In this document: piece by piece, positions 24,690 to 34,064 of the stretch | Numbering within the stretch: the stretch's first letter is position 1 | Layout of the letters: each line of letters begins with the position of its first letter | Assembly: GCA_024701455.1 (NCBI GenBank) | Contig: JABXYP010000001.1 | Location: 686,001 to 750,000 of the forward strand | Source of the DNA: Bacillus sp. A301a_S52 | GTDB lineage: Bacteria > Bacillota > Bacilli > Bacillales > Salisediminibacteriaceae | DNA length: 64,000 nucleotides | Direction of reading: 5' to 3' | The notes under the pieces: model-generated | The model's input: the letters and a program-made list of their open reading frames with translations, nothing else | What the model was told of the DNA's origin: nothing | Databases searched by the model: none | Translations under genes and position numbers: made by a program

Positions 24690-26787
24690 TGAACAACAAT
24701 TTAAAATAGACGGATTTTCATGTGCAAACTGTGCTGCTCGGTTTGAAAGAAACGTAAAAAAACTTCCAGGTGTAAAAGAGGCCAAAGTAAATTTTCCTGC
24801 TGAAAAAATTGTCATAGATGGAGAAATATCTATCCAAGAACTTGAGCAAGCAGGAGCATTTGAAAATTTAAAGGTAAGATCAACTGATGAGGAAGAGAAA
24901 GGGCACCGTTCTTTATGGCGTAAGGATCGATTACAGGTATCTTTATCAGCTATACTCGCTGCGTTAGGTTGGACCTTTCACATTATGTTACACGACCAGC
25001 ATGTCGTTCCTGTCACGTTATTTTTAATGAGTATCATAGTTGGTGGCTATGCCATGTTTTGGCAAGGATTAAAAAACCTGCGTCAGCTCGTTTTTGATAT
25101 GAAGACTCTTATGACGATTGCTATTATAGGGGCGTCCTTAATTGGGGAATGGGGTGAAGCCGCTGTTGTCGTTGTATTATTTGCTATTAGTGAAGCTTTA
25201 GAAACGTATTCAATGGACAGAGCAAGAAAATCTATACGATCATTAGTTGAGAAAGGCCCGAAGGAAGCAAGAGTTGTGACTCACGGGCAAGAAGAGATGG
25301 TGTTAGTCGAAGATGTGGGGGTAGGAACAGAGATAAGTGTACGACCAGGGGAAAAAATCCCGTTGGACGGTGATATCATCGCTGGGGCCTCCACACTAAA
25401 CGAGGCAGCTATTACAGGAGAAAGTATTCCTGTGGATAAATCGATAGGTGATCCTGTTTATGCAGGAACACTAAATGAAGAAGGCTTATTAACGATTCGC
25501 GTTACCAAGTATGTGAAAGATACGACGTTAGCGAAGATTATTCATCTTGTAGAAGAAGCCCAAGGTGAGAGAGCTCCTGCACAACAATTTATTGATAAAT
25601 TTGCGGCTTACTATACACCCGCTATTATGTTGCTGGCATTTTTTCTCATGGTTGGCCCACCGTTGTTGTTGAATGCTTCTTGGGGGGAGTGGATTTACTT
25701 AGGACTTGCCACACTCGTTGTCGGGTGTCCGTGTGCATTAGTGATTTCGACACCTGTGGCAATTGTGACAGCGATTGGCAACAGCGCAAAACAAGGAATT
25801 CTTATAAAGGGTGGTATTTACCTTGAGAAAGCGGGTAAGTTGAATTCGCTAGCCTTTGATAAAACGGGAACTTTGACGAAAGGGATGCCGGTAGTAACTG
25901 ATATTTTGCCTGAAGAGGGTGTATCTGGAGATGAGTTATTAACGATTATCTATCATGTTGAAAAACAATCGAATCACCCACTAGCTAAGACATTAGTTTC
26001 TTACGCTTCTGGGCATTTGCAGAGCCTGAAAGATCTTCCGATAGCTAATGTAGAAGCCATAACAGGAAAAGGAATGAAAGTAGATATTAATGGCGAAACT
26101 GTCTTTGCAGCAAGTCCAACTTATGTGCAAGATCATTATCCTCACACGCTTAGCGACGTTATGAAATATAAGCTTCAATGTCTTGAACAACAAGGGAAAA
26201 CAACAGTAGTTATCGGGGCAGAATCACGCCTTTTTGGACTTGCGGCCCTGAGAGATGATGTGAGAGAGGAATCAAAAGCGGTCGTGTCTGCTTTGAAGCA
26301 GCTAGGAATTACAGAATTAATAATGTTGACTGGGGATCAGCGCTATACTGCTGAAGCGATTGGGAAGGAGGCAGGAGGGCTTCAAGTGATGTCGAATCTC
26401 CTCCCTGATGAGAAACTTCGAGAGATTAATAGGTTAAAAAACAAAGATAAAACCATTGCTATGGTAGGAGATGGGATGAACGATGCGCCTGCATTAGCGA
26501 GGGCAGACTTAGGTATAGCGATGGGAGGGATAGGAACAGATACGGCATTAGAGACAGCTGATATCGCTCTAATGAGTGATGACTTGAAGAAAATCCCTTA
26601 TCTCATTAAGTTAAGTAGAAAAACATTAACTATAATAAAGCAAAACATTGCTTTTTCACTAGGGTTGAAGATACTTGCCCTTATGCTTGTTCCTTTCGGA
26701 TGGTTGACCTTATGGATCGCCATTATGGCAGATATGGGAGCAACCCTACTTGTCACATTGAATAGCTTACGGCTATTAAAGAAATAG
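24682..26787 (+). CDS. cadA: P1B-type heavy-metal ATPase (Cd/Zn/Pb efflux)
   Basis: About 701 residues from ATG 24682 (behind AAGGTAAAG, overlapping the cadC stop); ATG 24661 is also in frame. One N-terminal heavy-metal domain with FSCANCAARFE, about eight membrane helices, the CPC transport motif (VVGCPCALVIS), phosphorylation site FDKTGTLTKG, ATP-binding HP motif SNHPLAK and hinge MVGDGMNDAPAL. The CPC plus single CxxC type is the Cd/Zn/Pb exporter. It ends at a strong terminator. Confidence 0.95.
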   Translation: MSNEQQFKIDGFSCANCAARFERNVKKLPGVKEAKVNFPAEKIVIDGEISIQELEQAGAFENLKVRSTDEEEKGHRSLWRKDRLQVSLSAILAALGWTFHIMLHDQHVVPVTLFLMSIIVGGYAMFWQGLKNLRQLVFDMKTLMTIAIIGASLIGEWGEAAVVVVLFAISEALETYSMDRARKSIRSLVEKGPKEARVVTHGQEEMVLVEDVGVGTEISVRPGEKIPLDGDIIAGASTLNEAAITGESIPVDKSIGDPVYAGTLNEEGLLTIRVTKYVKDTTLAKIIHLVEEAQGERAPAQQFIDKFAAYYTPAIMLLAFFLMVGPPLLLNASWGEWIYLGLATLVVGCPCALVISTPVAIVTAIGNSAKQGILIKGGIYLEKAGKLNSLAFDKTGTLTKGMPVVTDILPEEGVSGDELLTIIYHVEKQSNHPLAKTLVSYASGHLQSLKDLPIANVEAITGKGMKVDINGETVFAASPTYVQDHYPHTLSDVMKYKLQCLEQQGKTTVVIGAESRLFGLAALRDDVREESKAVVSALKQLGITELIMLTGDQRYTAEAIGKEAGGLQVMSNLLPDEKLREINRLKNKDKTIAMVGDGMNDAPALARADLGIAMGGIGTDTALETADIALMSDDLKKIPYLIKLSRKTLTIIKQNIAFSLGLKILALMLVPFGWLTLWIAIMADMGATLLVTLNSLRLLKK

Positions 26788-26790
26788 ACC

Positions 26791-26836
26791 AAAGGACAGG
26801 AGAGGCAGAATTCATTCTGCTCACCTGTCCTTTTTA
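26791..26836 (+). terminator. Terminator of cadC-cadA
   Basis: AAAGGACAGG (26791-26800) pairs perfectly with CCTGTCCTTT (26824-26833), with an inner GCAGAA/TTCTGC stem and a following T-run. It could also serve the convergent flavin reductase gene. Confidence 0.9.
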
Positions 26837-26921
26837 TATTCTCTCCCTGTGTTAAACAGCCTAGAATGTTAATATGTATAAAAACGACTACGTGTTAAAG
26901 ACAGAGGGGATCTATTTTCAT

Positions 26922-27491
26922 TTAGGTGTTTTCAGTTTCAAGTTGAATGTGTTTCGTCGTTGTGCCATTATCCGCAATTAAATAATTAGACTGACCAAGA
27001 AAAAGTGGAATTTGCAGTTTTGAGAAATTCGGCAATCCATTTTCCTCAAACAAATCGTCATTTTTGTAAAACAGTTTTATATCCCCACTCATCCAATCAT
27101 GATCCCCATATGTTTTGCAGTCTCTCACGGTACATTCGTAAGCCACATAGGCATTTTCAAGAATAGGTGCACCAGTTGCTTTGCCTGCCTGCCACTTTGC
27201 CATCATTTTTTCCAGTTTATTTACGTCTCGCCCACTCGTTTTACCGGCAATTTCAATGAAATGGGCATATTCTGCAGACACGAAGTTAATAGCAAAGGTA
27301 CCGCTGTTTTGAATAAGTTCATATGTAAATCGCTCTTTTCCTATTGCTACTCCGTATATTGGGGGGGATACGGACATATAAGAATGCCAACCTGCTGCCA
27401 TCATATTTGCTTGATCAGCATCTTTGGCTGTTACGAGCGCAATGAGCCCAGGGTAGCTGTGTAACACTAATTGAGATGTACTTTTTAGCAT
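26922..27491 (-). CDS. Flavin reductase-like (FMN-binding split barrel) protein
   Basis: 189 residues, typical size. The flavin reductase pattern is visible: a YPGLIALVTAKDADQANMMA opening, the SPPIYGVAIGKERFT strand, the FAINFVS segment and ISGD-type DWMSGDIKLF near the C-terminus. It probably binds FMN and reduces flavin or acts as a small oxidoreductase. Monocistronic, convergent with cadA. Exact partner unknown. Confidence 0.85.
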   Translation of the reverse strand: MLKSTSQLVLHSYPGLIALVTAKDADQANMMAAGWHSYMSVSPPIYGVAIGKERFTYELIQNSGTFAINFVSAEYAHFIEIAGKTSGRDVNKLEKMMAKWQAGKATGAPILENAYVAYECTVRDCKTYGDHDWMSGDIKLFYKNDDLFEENGLPNFSKLQIPLFLGQSNYLIADNGTTTKHIQLETENT

Positions 27492-27663
27492 TGAGAATGA
27501 CCTCCCATTTTTTTCAATGATGCTCCTATTATAATGAACATTTAATAATCTTGCACTCTTTAAGAGAAAAGATCATAATTACGTAACAATATTTAGAATC
27601 TATTAAGACACATAACCCAGAAGCATAATGATAGAATAAATAAAAAAGAGTGAGGTGATGAAC

Positions 27664-28158
27664 TTGTTAATCAGACCAGTTAAAGTGGAAGATGCATATG
27701 CATTTCTTAATCTATGCAATGAAATAGATGAGTCAGGATGGATGTTATATGAACCAGGGGAAAGAAAAACAACGGTAGCGGAACAAGAAAAACAATTGGA
27801 GAAAATAATAGCTCAACAAAACTCAATTATTCTCGTATGTGAAGAAAAAGAGGTGCTTATTGGCTACATAGGAGCTTTTGGGGGAACTGTTAATCGTACA
27901 AGGCATGGGGCTTACTTAGTTTTGGGTGTTAGTTCAAGGCATCGGGGGAAAGGTGTTGCGTCACAATTATTTAAAAGATTATTTAATTGGGCAAAGGAAA
28001 AGCAATTGACACGACTCGAGTTAACAGCCATTAAAGAAAATAGCAAGGCCGTTAATTTGTACAAAAAAATGGGGTTTGTTATAGAAGGAGATAGAAAGCA
28101 TTCGTTAATGATTGACGGAGAGCCTGTTGATGAATATTGCTTTTACAAGCTGTTGTAG
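27664..28158 (+). CDS. GNAT family N-acetyltransferase
   Basis: About 164 residues if started at TTG 27664, which has GAGG at ideal 8-nt spacing; ATG 27658 lies almost on top of the ribosome site and GTG 27655 inside it. The GNAT acetyl-CoA loop is LGVSSRHRGKGVASQLF (R-G-x-G motif), followed by TRLELTAIKENSKAVNLYKKMGF, the typical motif B. It acetylates an unknown amine and is close to ribosomal-protein or small-molecule acetyltransferases. Confidence 0.88.
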   Translation: MLIRPVKVEDAYAFLNLCNEIDESGWMLYEPGERKTTVAEQEKQLEKIIAQQNSIILVCEEKEVLIGYIGAFGGTVNRTRHGAYLVLGVSSRHRGKGVASQLFKRLFNWAKEKQLTRLELTAIKENSKAVNLYKKMGFVIEGDRKHSLMIDGEPVDEYCFYKLL

Positions 28159-28203
28159 ACAAATATTTTTAAATTATAAACTTCCTGTACAACAGCTTGT
28201 TTC
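28145..28203 (+). terminator. Inverted repeat spanning the end of the acetyltransferase gene
   Basis: ACAAGCTGTTGTA (28145-28157), which includes the last codons and most of the stop, is perfectly complementary to TACAACAGCTTGT (28188-28200). A 13-bp stem with a 30-nt loop, followed by TTTCCTT; likely terminator. Confidence 0.6.
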
Positions 28204-28548
28204 CTTATCCTAGAGAGGATCTGTCATGCTTGTTTTTTTTCATGGACATGGACGGGTTACCACCTGACTAAAAGGACTTTTTCTTTGCATAACATAATTT
28301 AATGAACATTAAAACTAGATATATGGTTTAAGGAGGTCAGCTTTTTCCATTTAAATTAAGAAATCTTTTGATAATCGAATCATTAGCGAAAGTACAATAA
28401 GCGGAATGTTTTCGGTTAGATGTAGGAGAAATCTCATTTTGGGGAATATAGGGGGAATTTTTCCGATTAGCCAAAGCGAAACGATCCATTTCTCAGATTT
28501 TCCGGGCCATTAGCAGAATCTCTCCGTCTATTTAAGCTAGTGTCATGA

Positions 28549-28666
28549 CTACTGACCTATTTTAAGAGAATTTATTAGGCGGGAGCTGACGAAACCTAAT
28601 ATCCTAATTCACTCAAAAATTAGTAGGAGAAGAACGAGAACGTCCACTGATTGAAGGTTCGTTTTA
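28549..28666 (+). repeat. Dispersed structured repeat, copy G (degenerate left end)
   Basis: Kept blocks: TTATTAGGCGGGAGCTGACG, CTAATATCCTAATTCACTC, TAGTAGGAGAAGAACGAGAA and CGTCCACTGATTGAAGG plus GTTCGTTTTA. The left TTTATCACAG end is lost. It lies in the 672-bp convergent gap 28159-28830, which has no other gene-like content. Confidence 0.75.
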
Positions 28667-28713
28667 GATGGGTATCACCATTTTAGAAAGCGATTCTATG
28701 CAGGTTAATTAAA

Positions 28714-28755
28714 GATGTCTCAAAAGACCGCAATCCTACGGTCTTTTGAGACATC
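28714..28755. terminator. Strong bidirectional terminator, perfect 17-bp stem
   Basis: GATGTCTCAAAAGACCG (28714-28730) pairs perfectly with CGGTCTTTTGAGACATC (28739-28755), 8-nt loop. On the minus strand it follows the GerMN lipoprotein gene by about 75 bp. Confidence 0.75.
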
Positions 28756-28830
28756 GTGAGTATAGAAGTTTGCAGGGGCTTTACGTAAAAGAATTAACGT
28801 TGGAAAGTCGTTCTTCTCGCCCTTTTTTAG

Positions 28831-29502
28831 TTAGTCAATCCATTCATAATCTTCAGGCTCGTTAGCTGGAATTGGCTCAGAAGATTCCATATGACTTAAT
28901 ATTTGCCCTGGTTCTTGACCGTCGATAAGGATAACTGTTTCATCATAGCCGAACTGTTCCATCATCATGGCCACTTGCTCTGTCATCATCAGCTCACCGC
29001 TTGAGCCGAAGTTAGCTTCATTAATCTCTACAGAGAATGACACGTATGCTGCCTCGTCATCGAATTTAACAGAATCAACGGTTGTTCCTTCGGGTAAAAG
29101 AGGAAATAAATTCTCGTGCGTTGGACCTGCTGCCCATAACTGCATAGCTTCTAATGCGCCAGCTTCGTTATCTGTGACACTTACACCTGATTCTATGCGA
29201 TACGTATGCATGAGTTGATCATCAGAAAAATAAAGTGTTAAGTTGTCAATAGTGCCAGCTTCGTCAGTAGCATTACTATTGTCTTCATTATTTGCTTTTT
29301 CTTCAACAGAACTGTTATTTACAGTCGTATCGTTTTCGTTAGTAGCATTGTCGTCATTGCTAGTATTCTCTTCGTTATTCGCCACGTCATTAGTGTCATT
29401 TAACGTGTTGCTTTCATTACTAGTCGTGTCCTCATTTTGATTACATGCAGCCAATACGAAAATGACACTTATTGCTAGACATAAGCCTGTTAACTTTTTC
29501 AT
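28831..29502 (-). CDS. GerMN-domain lipoprotein
   Basis: 223 residues. Lipoprotein signal with lipobox VLAACN, a 60-residue low-complexity Asn/Glu/Asp/Thr linker, then a GerMN domain: LTLYFSDDQLMHTYR, AMQLWAAGPTHENLFPLLPEG and ending ILIDGQEPGQIL. GerM-type domains are surface modules seen in spore germination and envelope proteins. The acid linker fits a salt-adapted cell surface. Related GerMN sequence also appears in the anti-sigma protein RsiX of this window. Monocistronic. Confidence 0.87.
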   Translation of the reverse strand: MKKLTGLCLAISVIFVLAACNQNEDTTSNESNTLNDTNDVANNEENTSNDDNATNENDTTVNNSSVEEKANNEDNSNATDEAGTIDNLTLYFSDDQLMHTYRIESGVSVTDNEAGALEAMQLWAAGPTHENLFPLLPEGTTVDSVKFDDEAAYVSFSVEINEANFGSSGELMMTEQVAMMMEQFGYDETVILIDGQEPGQILSHMESSEPIPANEPEDYEWID

Positions 29503-29903
29503 ATTTAAAACCCCTTTAAAATTGTATTAGTTCATAAAGTTAGACGCTGTCGATTTTTGAAAGTTACATAAATATGATCTGATTTTTCCCTAATTTTCTT
29601 GTACAACAGCCACTATACCATACTTTTACAAGTAGAAACAGACGAGGTGTTTCCATTGACATAACATTCCGGCTAAAGTGTTACAGAAAATATGGATAAG
29701 GAGGTTTTCTTTTTTGAAAATAATACAGTAAAGTAATGAGAAAAATCAGGAGGAGAAGCGATAATAGCTAGAATTAGTAGAAGAACATGAGGATTCTTTA
29801 AGTGCTGTCCGATATCATAATAATAAAAGAACGTGGACAGACTTTCTATTATTATGTGCGTGATTCAATTTGGCCGTTACTTATCGTCTCACTTTGTATA
29901 AAA
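29503..29903. other. Intergenic region with a possible DUF4440 remnant
   Basis: AT-rich region of about 400 bp. At 29768-29863 a 31-codon open stretch begins LELVEEHEDSLSAVRYHNNK and is loosely reminiscent of the N-terminus of DUF4440 proteins, preceded by AGGAGGAG but lacking a usable start. It may be a gene relic; otherwise nothing defined is seen. Confidence 0.25.
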
Positions 29904-29938
29904 GAAGAGCGTTCAAAAATAGCTTTTGAACGCTCTTC
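29904..29938 (-). terminator. Terminator of the opuA operon
   Basis: GAAGAGCGTTCAAAA (29904-29918) pairs perfectly with TTTTGAACGCTCTTC (29924-29938); on the minus strand TTTTA follows. It lies 12 bp after opuAC. Confidence 0.92.
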
Positions 29939-29950
29939 GTATTTTATTAT

Positions 29951-30859
29951 TTATTGAAGGTCTTCAATTGAATCAATGTCCATATATTCTGGAACGACAA
30001 GACCGATAGCTGCACCTTCAAGGTTTGCACCAAGATCAACCATGTCATCACCGTAATCTTCTAATAGATGTGAATGCGTGCCAGGTAACCATGCTGCTAC
30101 CATTGCATCAGCTTCACCTTCTGCAATTGCTTGGAACATAAAGTTTGCTTCTAGTGGGTCCATATTGACTTCATAACCAAGGTCTTCAAGGACAACAGCG
30201 ATCATGTTAGTAGACGCAATTTCAGAATCCCATGCTACGAACACAAGGTCGATGGTTTCACCGTCAACTGGATCGACCCCTTCAGTCCATTCATTCACTT
30301 TATCTTCATTCTCTTCAACCCATGCACGGGCTGCTTCACGATCATCAGTACCTTCTTGGATGGCCATCATAATTTCACCCATGTCTTCTTCAGTCCATTG
30401 GAAGTTATCTAATACTTGATAAGCTTCAGGCATATCTTCTTCAAGACCTTCACGTACGAAAGTGTGAATATCTTCAGCTTCACCGAAAACGCCTTCTGGA
30501 TCCTCAAGGTATTTTAAGTCATAAGCAGCAAATTTCCAGTGAGGTGTCCACCCAGTCACAATGATAGGCTCTTCATTGTCGTAAGCATCACCAAGTGCTT
30601 GTGTCATAGCCGCATCAGAGCTTGCTTGAACTTGCCACTCATCAAGATCGTAAACCTCAAGAGCTTCCTCAGCAGCTCCCATAATTCCGGCACCTGCATC
30701 GATACCTGTGATCGTGTAGTTGAGTTCTTCGCCTACATCAGCACCAGCACCTTCATTATTATTGTTATTTTCTGTGTTATTGCCATCGTTTGTTCCACAA
30801 CCTGCGGCAATTAATGCTAATGACATTCCGGCTAATACGCCAAGTTTTTTCATTTTCAT
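29951..30859 (-). CDS. opuAC: Glycine betaine ABC transporter, substrate-binding lipoprotein
   Basis: 302 residues against 293 in B. subtilis. Lipobox IAAGCG, then an Asn-rich, acidic linker. The binding protein has the OpuAC hallmarks ITGIDAGAGIMGAAEEAL, ITGWTPHWKFAAYDLKYL (Trp residues of the betaine cage) and LVFVAWDSEIASTN, and ends LVVPEYMDIDSIEDLQ. The mature protein is strongly acidic, as in haloalkaliphiles. Third gene of the opuA operon, about 150 bp after opuAB. Confidence 0.95.
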   Translation of the reverse strand: MKMKKLGVLAGMSLALIAAGCGTNDGNNTENNNNNEGAGADVGEELNYTITGIDAGAGIMGAAEEALEVYDLDEWQVQASSDAAMTQALGDAYDNEEPIIVTGWTPHWKFAAYDLKYLEDPEGVFGEAEDIHTFVREGLEEDMPEAYQVLDNFQWTEEDMGEIMMAIQEGTDDREAARAWVEENEDKVNEWTEGVDPVDGETIDLVFVAWDSEIASTNMIAVVLEDLGYEVNMDPLEANFMFQAIAEGEADAMVAAWLPGTHSHLLEDYGDDMVDLGANLEGAAIGLVVPEYMDIDSIEDLQ

Positions 30860-31006
30860 ACATGACCTCTCCTTTTAAGAATAGTTTTATGTGTAACCTT
30901 TTATTAAAGGCCTGCTAGACAGTGGTGTAAAATTCTTAGAAGTTTAAATCAGCACACATCATAGACAGGGCCTTTGTAAAAAGATCGAAAATCTTAAAAC
31001 TCACTG

Positions 31007-31942
31007 TTAAGCATTCTTTGGTTTGTTAAAAGCTTGTGTTAACCGATCGAGAATAATTGCAAGAATTACGAGGCAGATACCTGCTTCAAATCCCATAGAA
31101 ATATCATTTCGCCCCACGGCATAATACACTTGACGTCCAATACCATCTGTTCCAATCATTGCGGCAATAACAACCATTGATAAAGCAAGCATGATCGTTT
31201 GGTTCACACCAGCCATAATGGTCGTTTTAGCCATTGGTAATTGAACTTTATACAATTTTTGCTTCGGTGTTGATCCGAAAGAATCAGATGCTTCAATTAA
31301 CTCAGTCGGAACTTGGCGAATACCAAGGTTTGTCAGTCTCACTGTAGGGGGCATGGCGAAAATCACTGATGCCACAACACCTGACACGATACCGATTGAG
31401 AAAAATGCAACTGCCGGAATAAGGTACACGAAGGCCGGCATTGTTTGCATAAAGTCTAAAACGGGTGTCACGATAGCGCGCACTGTATCGTTGCGGGCCA
31501 TCCATATACCGATTGGAATACCAATAATAATTGAAATTAATGTTGCTGTTAAGACGAGTGACAGCGTAATAAGCATGTCATTCCAGTAGCCGATACTTTG
31601 GATTAAAAGTAACCCGAAAAAGACAAGGATCGGTAACCCGTAAGACCGGGGCATCAACCTATATGCTAGAAAAGTTAATGCTAAAATAAAGATAATGGGT
31701 GGAATGAGCTGAAAGATACTTAAGAAAATATCGTCTGCAACAAATGCGATAAAGCTACGCAAGCCATCGAAAAATGGCTCAGATAGAGGCGCATCATTTC
31801 GAAGCCAGTCAACAAATGATGCCACCCAATCACCAAATCCAATTGCGGGTAAAAAAGCTAAAAGACCATCAAAGAAATCATAAACAGGTTCAGTTATGTT
31901 TGCGATCCATTGAATAAAATTACGCCATAAGTCAGCTATCAT
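31007..31942 (-). CDS. opuAB: Glycine betaine ABC transporter permease
   Basis: 311 residues, a little longer than the B. subtilis protein (282) at the N-terminus. An amphipathic N-terminal region (FDGLLAFLPAIGFGDWVASF) precedes about seven membrane helices. The EAA-type coupling loop is ELIEASDSFGSTPKQKLYKVQLP. It forms the translocation path for glycine betaine and proline betaine. Its start overlaps the end of opuAA by 11 bp; GAGGTGAA precedes the ATG. Confidence 0.95.
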   Translation of the reverse strand: MIADLWRNFIQWIANITEPVYDFFDGLLAFLPAIGFGDWVASFVDWLRNDAPLSEPFFDGLRSFIAFVADDIFLSIFQLIPPIIFILALTFLAYRLMPRSYGLPILVFFGLLLIQSIGYWNDMLITLSLVLTATLISIIIGIPIGIWMARNDTVRAIVTPVLDFMQTMPAFVYLIPAVAFFSIGIVSGVVASVIFAMPPTVRLTNLGIRQVPTELIEASDSFGSTPKQKLYKVQLPMAKTTIMAGVNQTIMLALSMVVIAAMIGTDGIGRQVYYAVGRNDISMGFEAGICLVILAIILDRLTQAFNKPKNA

Positions 31943-33131
31943 GCCCGTTCACCTCATTTCCAGAAAGAGCAGAAAGAATTGTACTGCGAATAATGATACC
32001 TTGTAATCGTTTATCTTCACCGACGACTGCCATAGGAATCGGCGACGTAGATACAACCTCAAATAAGTCATGCATAGGTGTATCTGGCTTTACAGTTGGA
32101 ATATCTGATTGAATAAGTGGTTTTAGGTCTTTGGCATTTTCTTTCACCGCTTTAGATACTTGGTCAGCATGAACAATTCCAAGTAACTCTCGATTACGTT
32201 TAACTACGTAAATACTTGAGATCCCAGCATCTTTCATACGTTGTAAAGCAACACGTGGGCCATCTTTTTCAACATTGACCGTTTCTGGGCGTACCATAAT
32301 GTTTTCAGCAGTGAAAACCTTAGAGCGGTCCACATCTTCAACGAAGCGTTCCACGTAATCGTCAGCTGGATTTGTGAGAATATCCTCAGGGGTACCAATT
32401 TGTACGATCTCACCATCTTTCATAATCGTAATACGATCACCGATTCGTAATGCTTCATCTAAATCATGCGTAATAAAAATAATTGTTTTTTGCATTTTTT
32501 CTTGCAAATCAAGCAGCTCGTCCTGCATGTCTTTTCTAATTAAAGGGTCTAAAGCCGAGAATGCTTCATCCATCAGTAGAACACTTGGATCATTGGCCAA
32601 AGCCCGAGCTAATCCAACACGTTGTTGCATACCACCTGATAATTGGTCAGGATATTGGTTCTCATAACCTTTTAACCCTACTAACTCTAACGATTCCATT
32701 GCTTTTTGTCGGCGGAGGTCCTCTGCTATACCTTGAACTTCCAAGCCGTATTCAACGTTAGAAAGGATGGTTCTAAAAGGGAACAAACCAAACTTCTGAA
32801 AGACCATACTAAGTTTTTTCCTCCGTACATCACGAAGTTGCTTTTCGTTCATTTGAGCTAAATCTTCCCCATCGATCCAAACTTGGCCATCTGTTGGTTC
32901 AATAAGACGGTTAAGAAGACGAACGAGAGTTGATTTACCACTCCCAGACAGCCCCATGATAACGAAGACTTCCGCTTCTTGTACTTCGAAGGAAGCTTGA
33001 TTAACCCCAACGGTTAAACCTGTTTCTTTTAATATGTCATTTTTTGTTTTTCCATCTTTCAAGAGCTTAAGACCTTGCTTCGGACGTTTACCGAAAATCT
33101 TAGTCAGTCCCTCTACTTTAATCTTTGCCAC
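31932..33131 (-). CDS. opuAA: Glycine betaine ABC transporter ATP-binding protein with CBS domains
   Basis: About 399 residues from the GTG at 33131, which has GAGGTG upstream; the open frame extends to 33305 but that part is not OpuAA-like. Walker A GLSGSGKST, signature LSGGMQQR and Walker B LLMDEAFSALDP, then a C-terminal tandem CBS module (about 265-395: VALQRMKDAGISSIYVVKR, LQGIIIRSTIL). In OpuA-type importers the CBS pair senses cytoplasmic ionic strength or c-di-AMP and gates transport. First gene of the operon. Confidence 0.94.
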   Translation of the reverse strand: MAKIKVEGLTKIFGKRPKQGLKLLKDGKTKNDILKETGLTVGVNQASFEVQEAEVFVIMGLSGSGKSTLVRLLNRLIEPTDGQVWIDGEDLAQMNEKQLRDVRRKKLSMVFQKFGLFPFRTILSNVEYGLEVQGIAEDLRRQKAMESLELVGLKGYENQYPDQLSGGMQQRVGLARALANDPSVLLMDEAFSALDPLIRKDMQDELLDLQEKMQKTIIFITHDLDEALRIGDRITIMKDGEIVQIGTPEDILTNPADDYVERFVEDVDRSKVFTAENIMVRPETVNVEKDGPRVALQRMKDAGISSIYVVKRNRELLGIVHADQVSKAVKENAKDLKPLIQSDIPTVKPDTPMHDLFEVVSTSPIPMAVVGEDKRLQGIIIRSTILSALSGNEVNGHDS

Positions 33132-33218
33132 ATTAGACACCTCAGTTTTATTTGGTAATAGATGTAAAGAAAGCGCTACATAAAGGTACCTTTTTATTAT
33201 AGTTGCTCGACCTTTCTT

Positions 33219-33247
33219 ACTATACCGTTTAAAATATAGATGTTCAA
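33219..33247 (-). promoter_or_regulatory. Promoter of the opuA operon
   Basis: On the minus strand: TTGAAC (33247-33242), a 17-bp spacer, TATAGT (33224-33219). A good sigma-A promoter giving a leader of roughly 80 nt before the opuAA GTG. It lies in the divergent gap with the GbsR-type regulator, which probably binds here. Confidence 0.65.
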
Positions 33248-33427
33248 ACTGCATATACTCTCTATTTTGTTGTAAAAGTTTGTACAGAAAAAACTGTACG
33301 AACATTACATAGGTGTATCTGTTAAATACGTTAAAATACTGCCGTATGATATATGAAACACTACTATCTTTTTTTCAGTATATTTTGCTAACATCATACA
33401 TGACATGACAGATGGAGGGGACCGACG

Positions 33428-33997
33428 ATGCCACACAATACTGATTTAGAGCTAGATTATGCTCAATTAGAGAATGCGAGAAACCGCTTTATTTCAGAAA
33501 TTGCTAAGAATATTCATTTATATAACATTACACCGTCCGTTGGCAGGCTTTATGGGACCGTTTTTTTTGCTGATAAACCGATGACTCTTGATGATATGAG
33601 TGATGCATTAGGAATGAGCAAAACAAGTATGAGTACAGGGATTAGAGCTTTATCAGAAGCAAATATGGTCGAACAAGTGTGGGAACGGGGTGTTAGAAAG
33701 GACCTCTATAAAACCGAGGATGATTGGTATAAATCGTTTTCTAACGTCTTTATAACCCGCTGGCGGCACGCCACAGAAATGAACATGGCAGCTATTAAAG
33801 ATACGAAGCACATGTTGACAGAGCTATGTGAACGGACACGTCATGATGATATTAAAGAAACAATTCAGCAGGATTTAACAAAGCTTGGGAAAGCAGAAGC
33901 TTATTATGACTGGCTGAATGATGTCATTGCCCTTTTTGAAACAGGTGATATTTTTGATATTATTCCTAAAAGAGAGGCTACAGATACGCTTGAATAA
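33428..33997 (+). CDS. GbsR/OpcR-type (MarR-like) regulator of compatible-solute uptake
   Basis: 189 residues, the GbsR family length. A winged helix-turn-helix around residues 55-75 (MTLDDMSDALGMSKTSMSTG) followed by ERGVRKDLYKTEDDWYKSF, characteristic of GbsR/OpcR proteins that repress betaine or choline genes. It is divergent from opuA with a 296-bp shared control region, so it is almost certainly the local opuA repressor. Aromatic residues in the N-terminal half could form a choline/betaine pocket (inference). RBS GGAGGGG. Confidence 0.88.
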   Translation: MPHNTDLELDYAQLENARNRFISEIAKNIHLYNITPSVGRLYGTVFFADKPMTLDDMSDALGMSKTSMSTGIRALSEANMVEQVWERGVRKDLYKTEDDWYKSFSNVFITRWRHATEMNMAAIKDTKHMLTELCERTRHDDIKETIQQDLTKLGKAEAYYDWLNDVIALFETGDIFDIIPKREATDTLE

Positions 33998-34016
33998 GAT
34001 ACTTATATTGGAAATT

Positions 34017-34064
34017 AAACTGGTGGATGTCGTTTCAAGACGCCCATCAGTTTTTTTTTTTTTT
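34017..34064 (+). terminator. Terminator of the GbsR-type regulator gene
   Basis: AAACTGGTGG pairs with CCCATCAGTTT, with an inner GTC/GAC stem, followed by an unusually long run of 14 T. The region from here to 34296 shows no gene. Confidence 0.85.

Noticed and set aside
33165..33190. cre-like sequence AGAAAGCGCTACAT in the opuA leader (CcpA site)
   Set aside because: Two mismatches at conserved outer positions (first T and the late C) and no carbon-control logic for betaine uptake.
33132..33305. N-terminal 58-residue extension of OpuAA
   Set aside because: It crosses the predicted opuA promoter and lacks similarity to OpuAA; the GTG at 33131 has a proper ribosome site.
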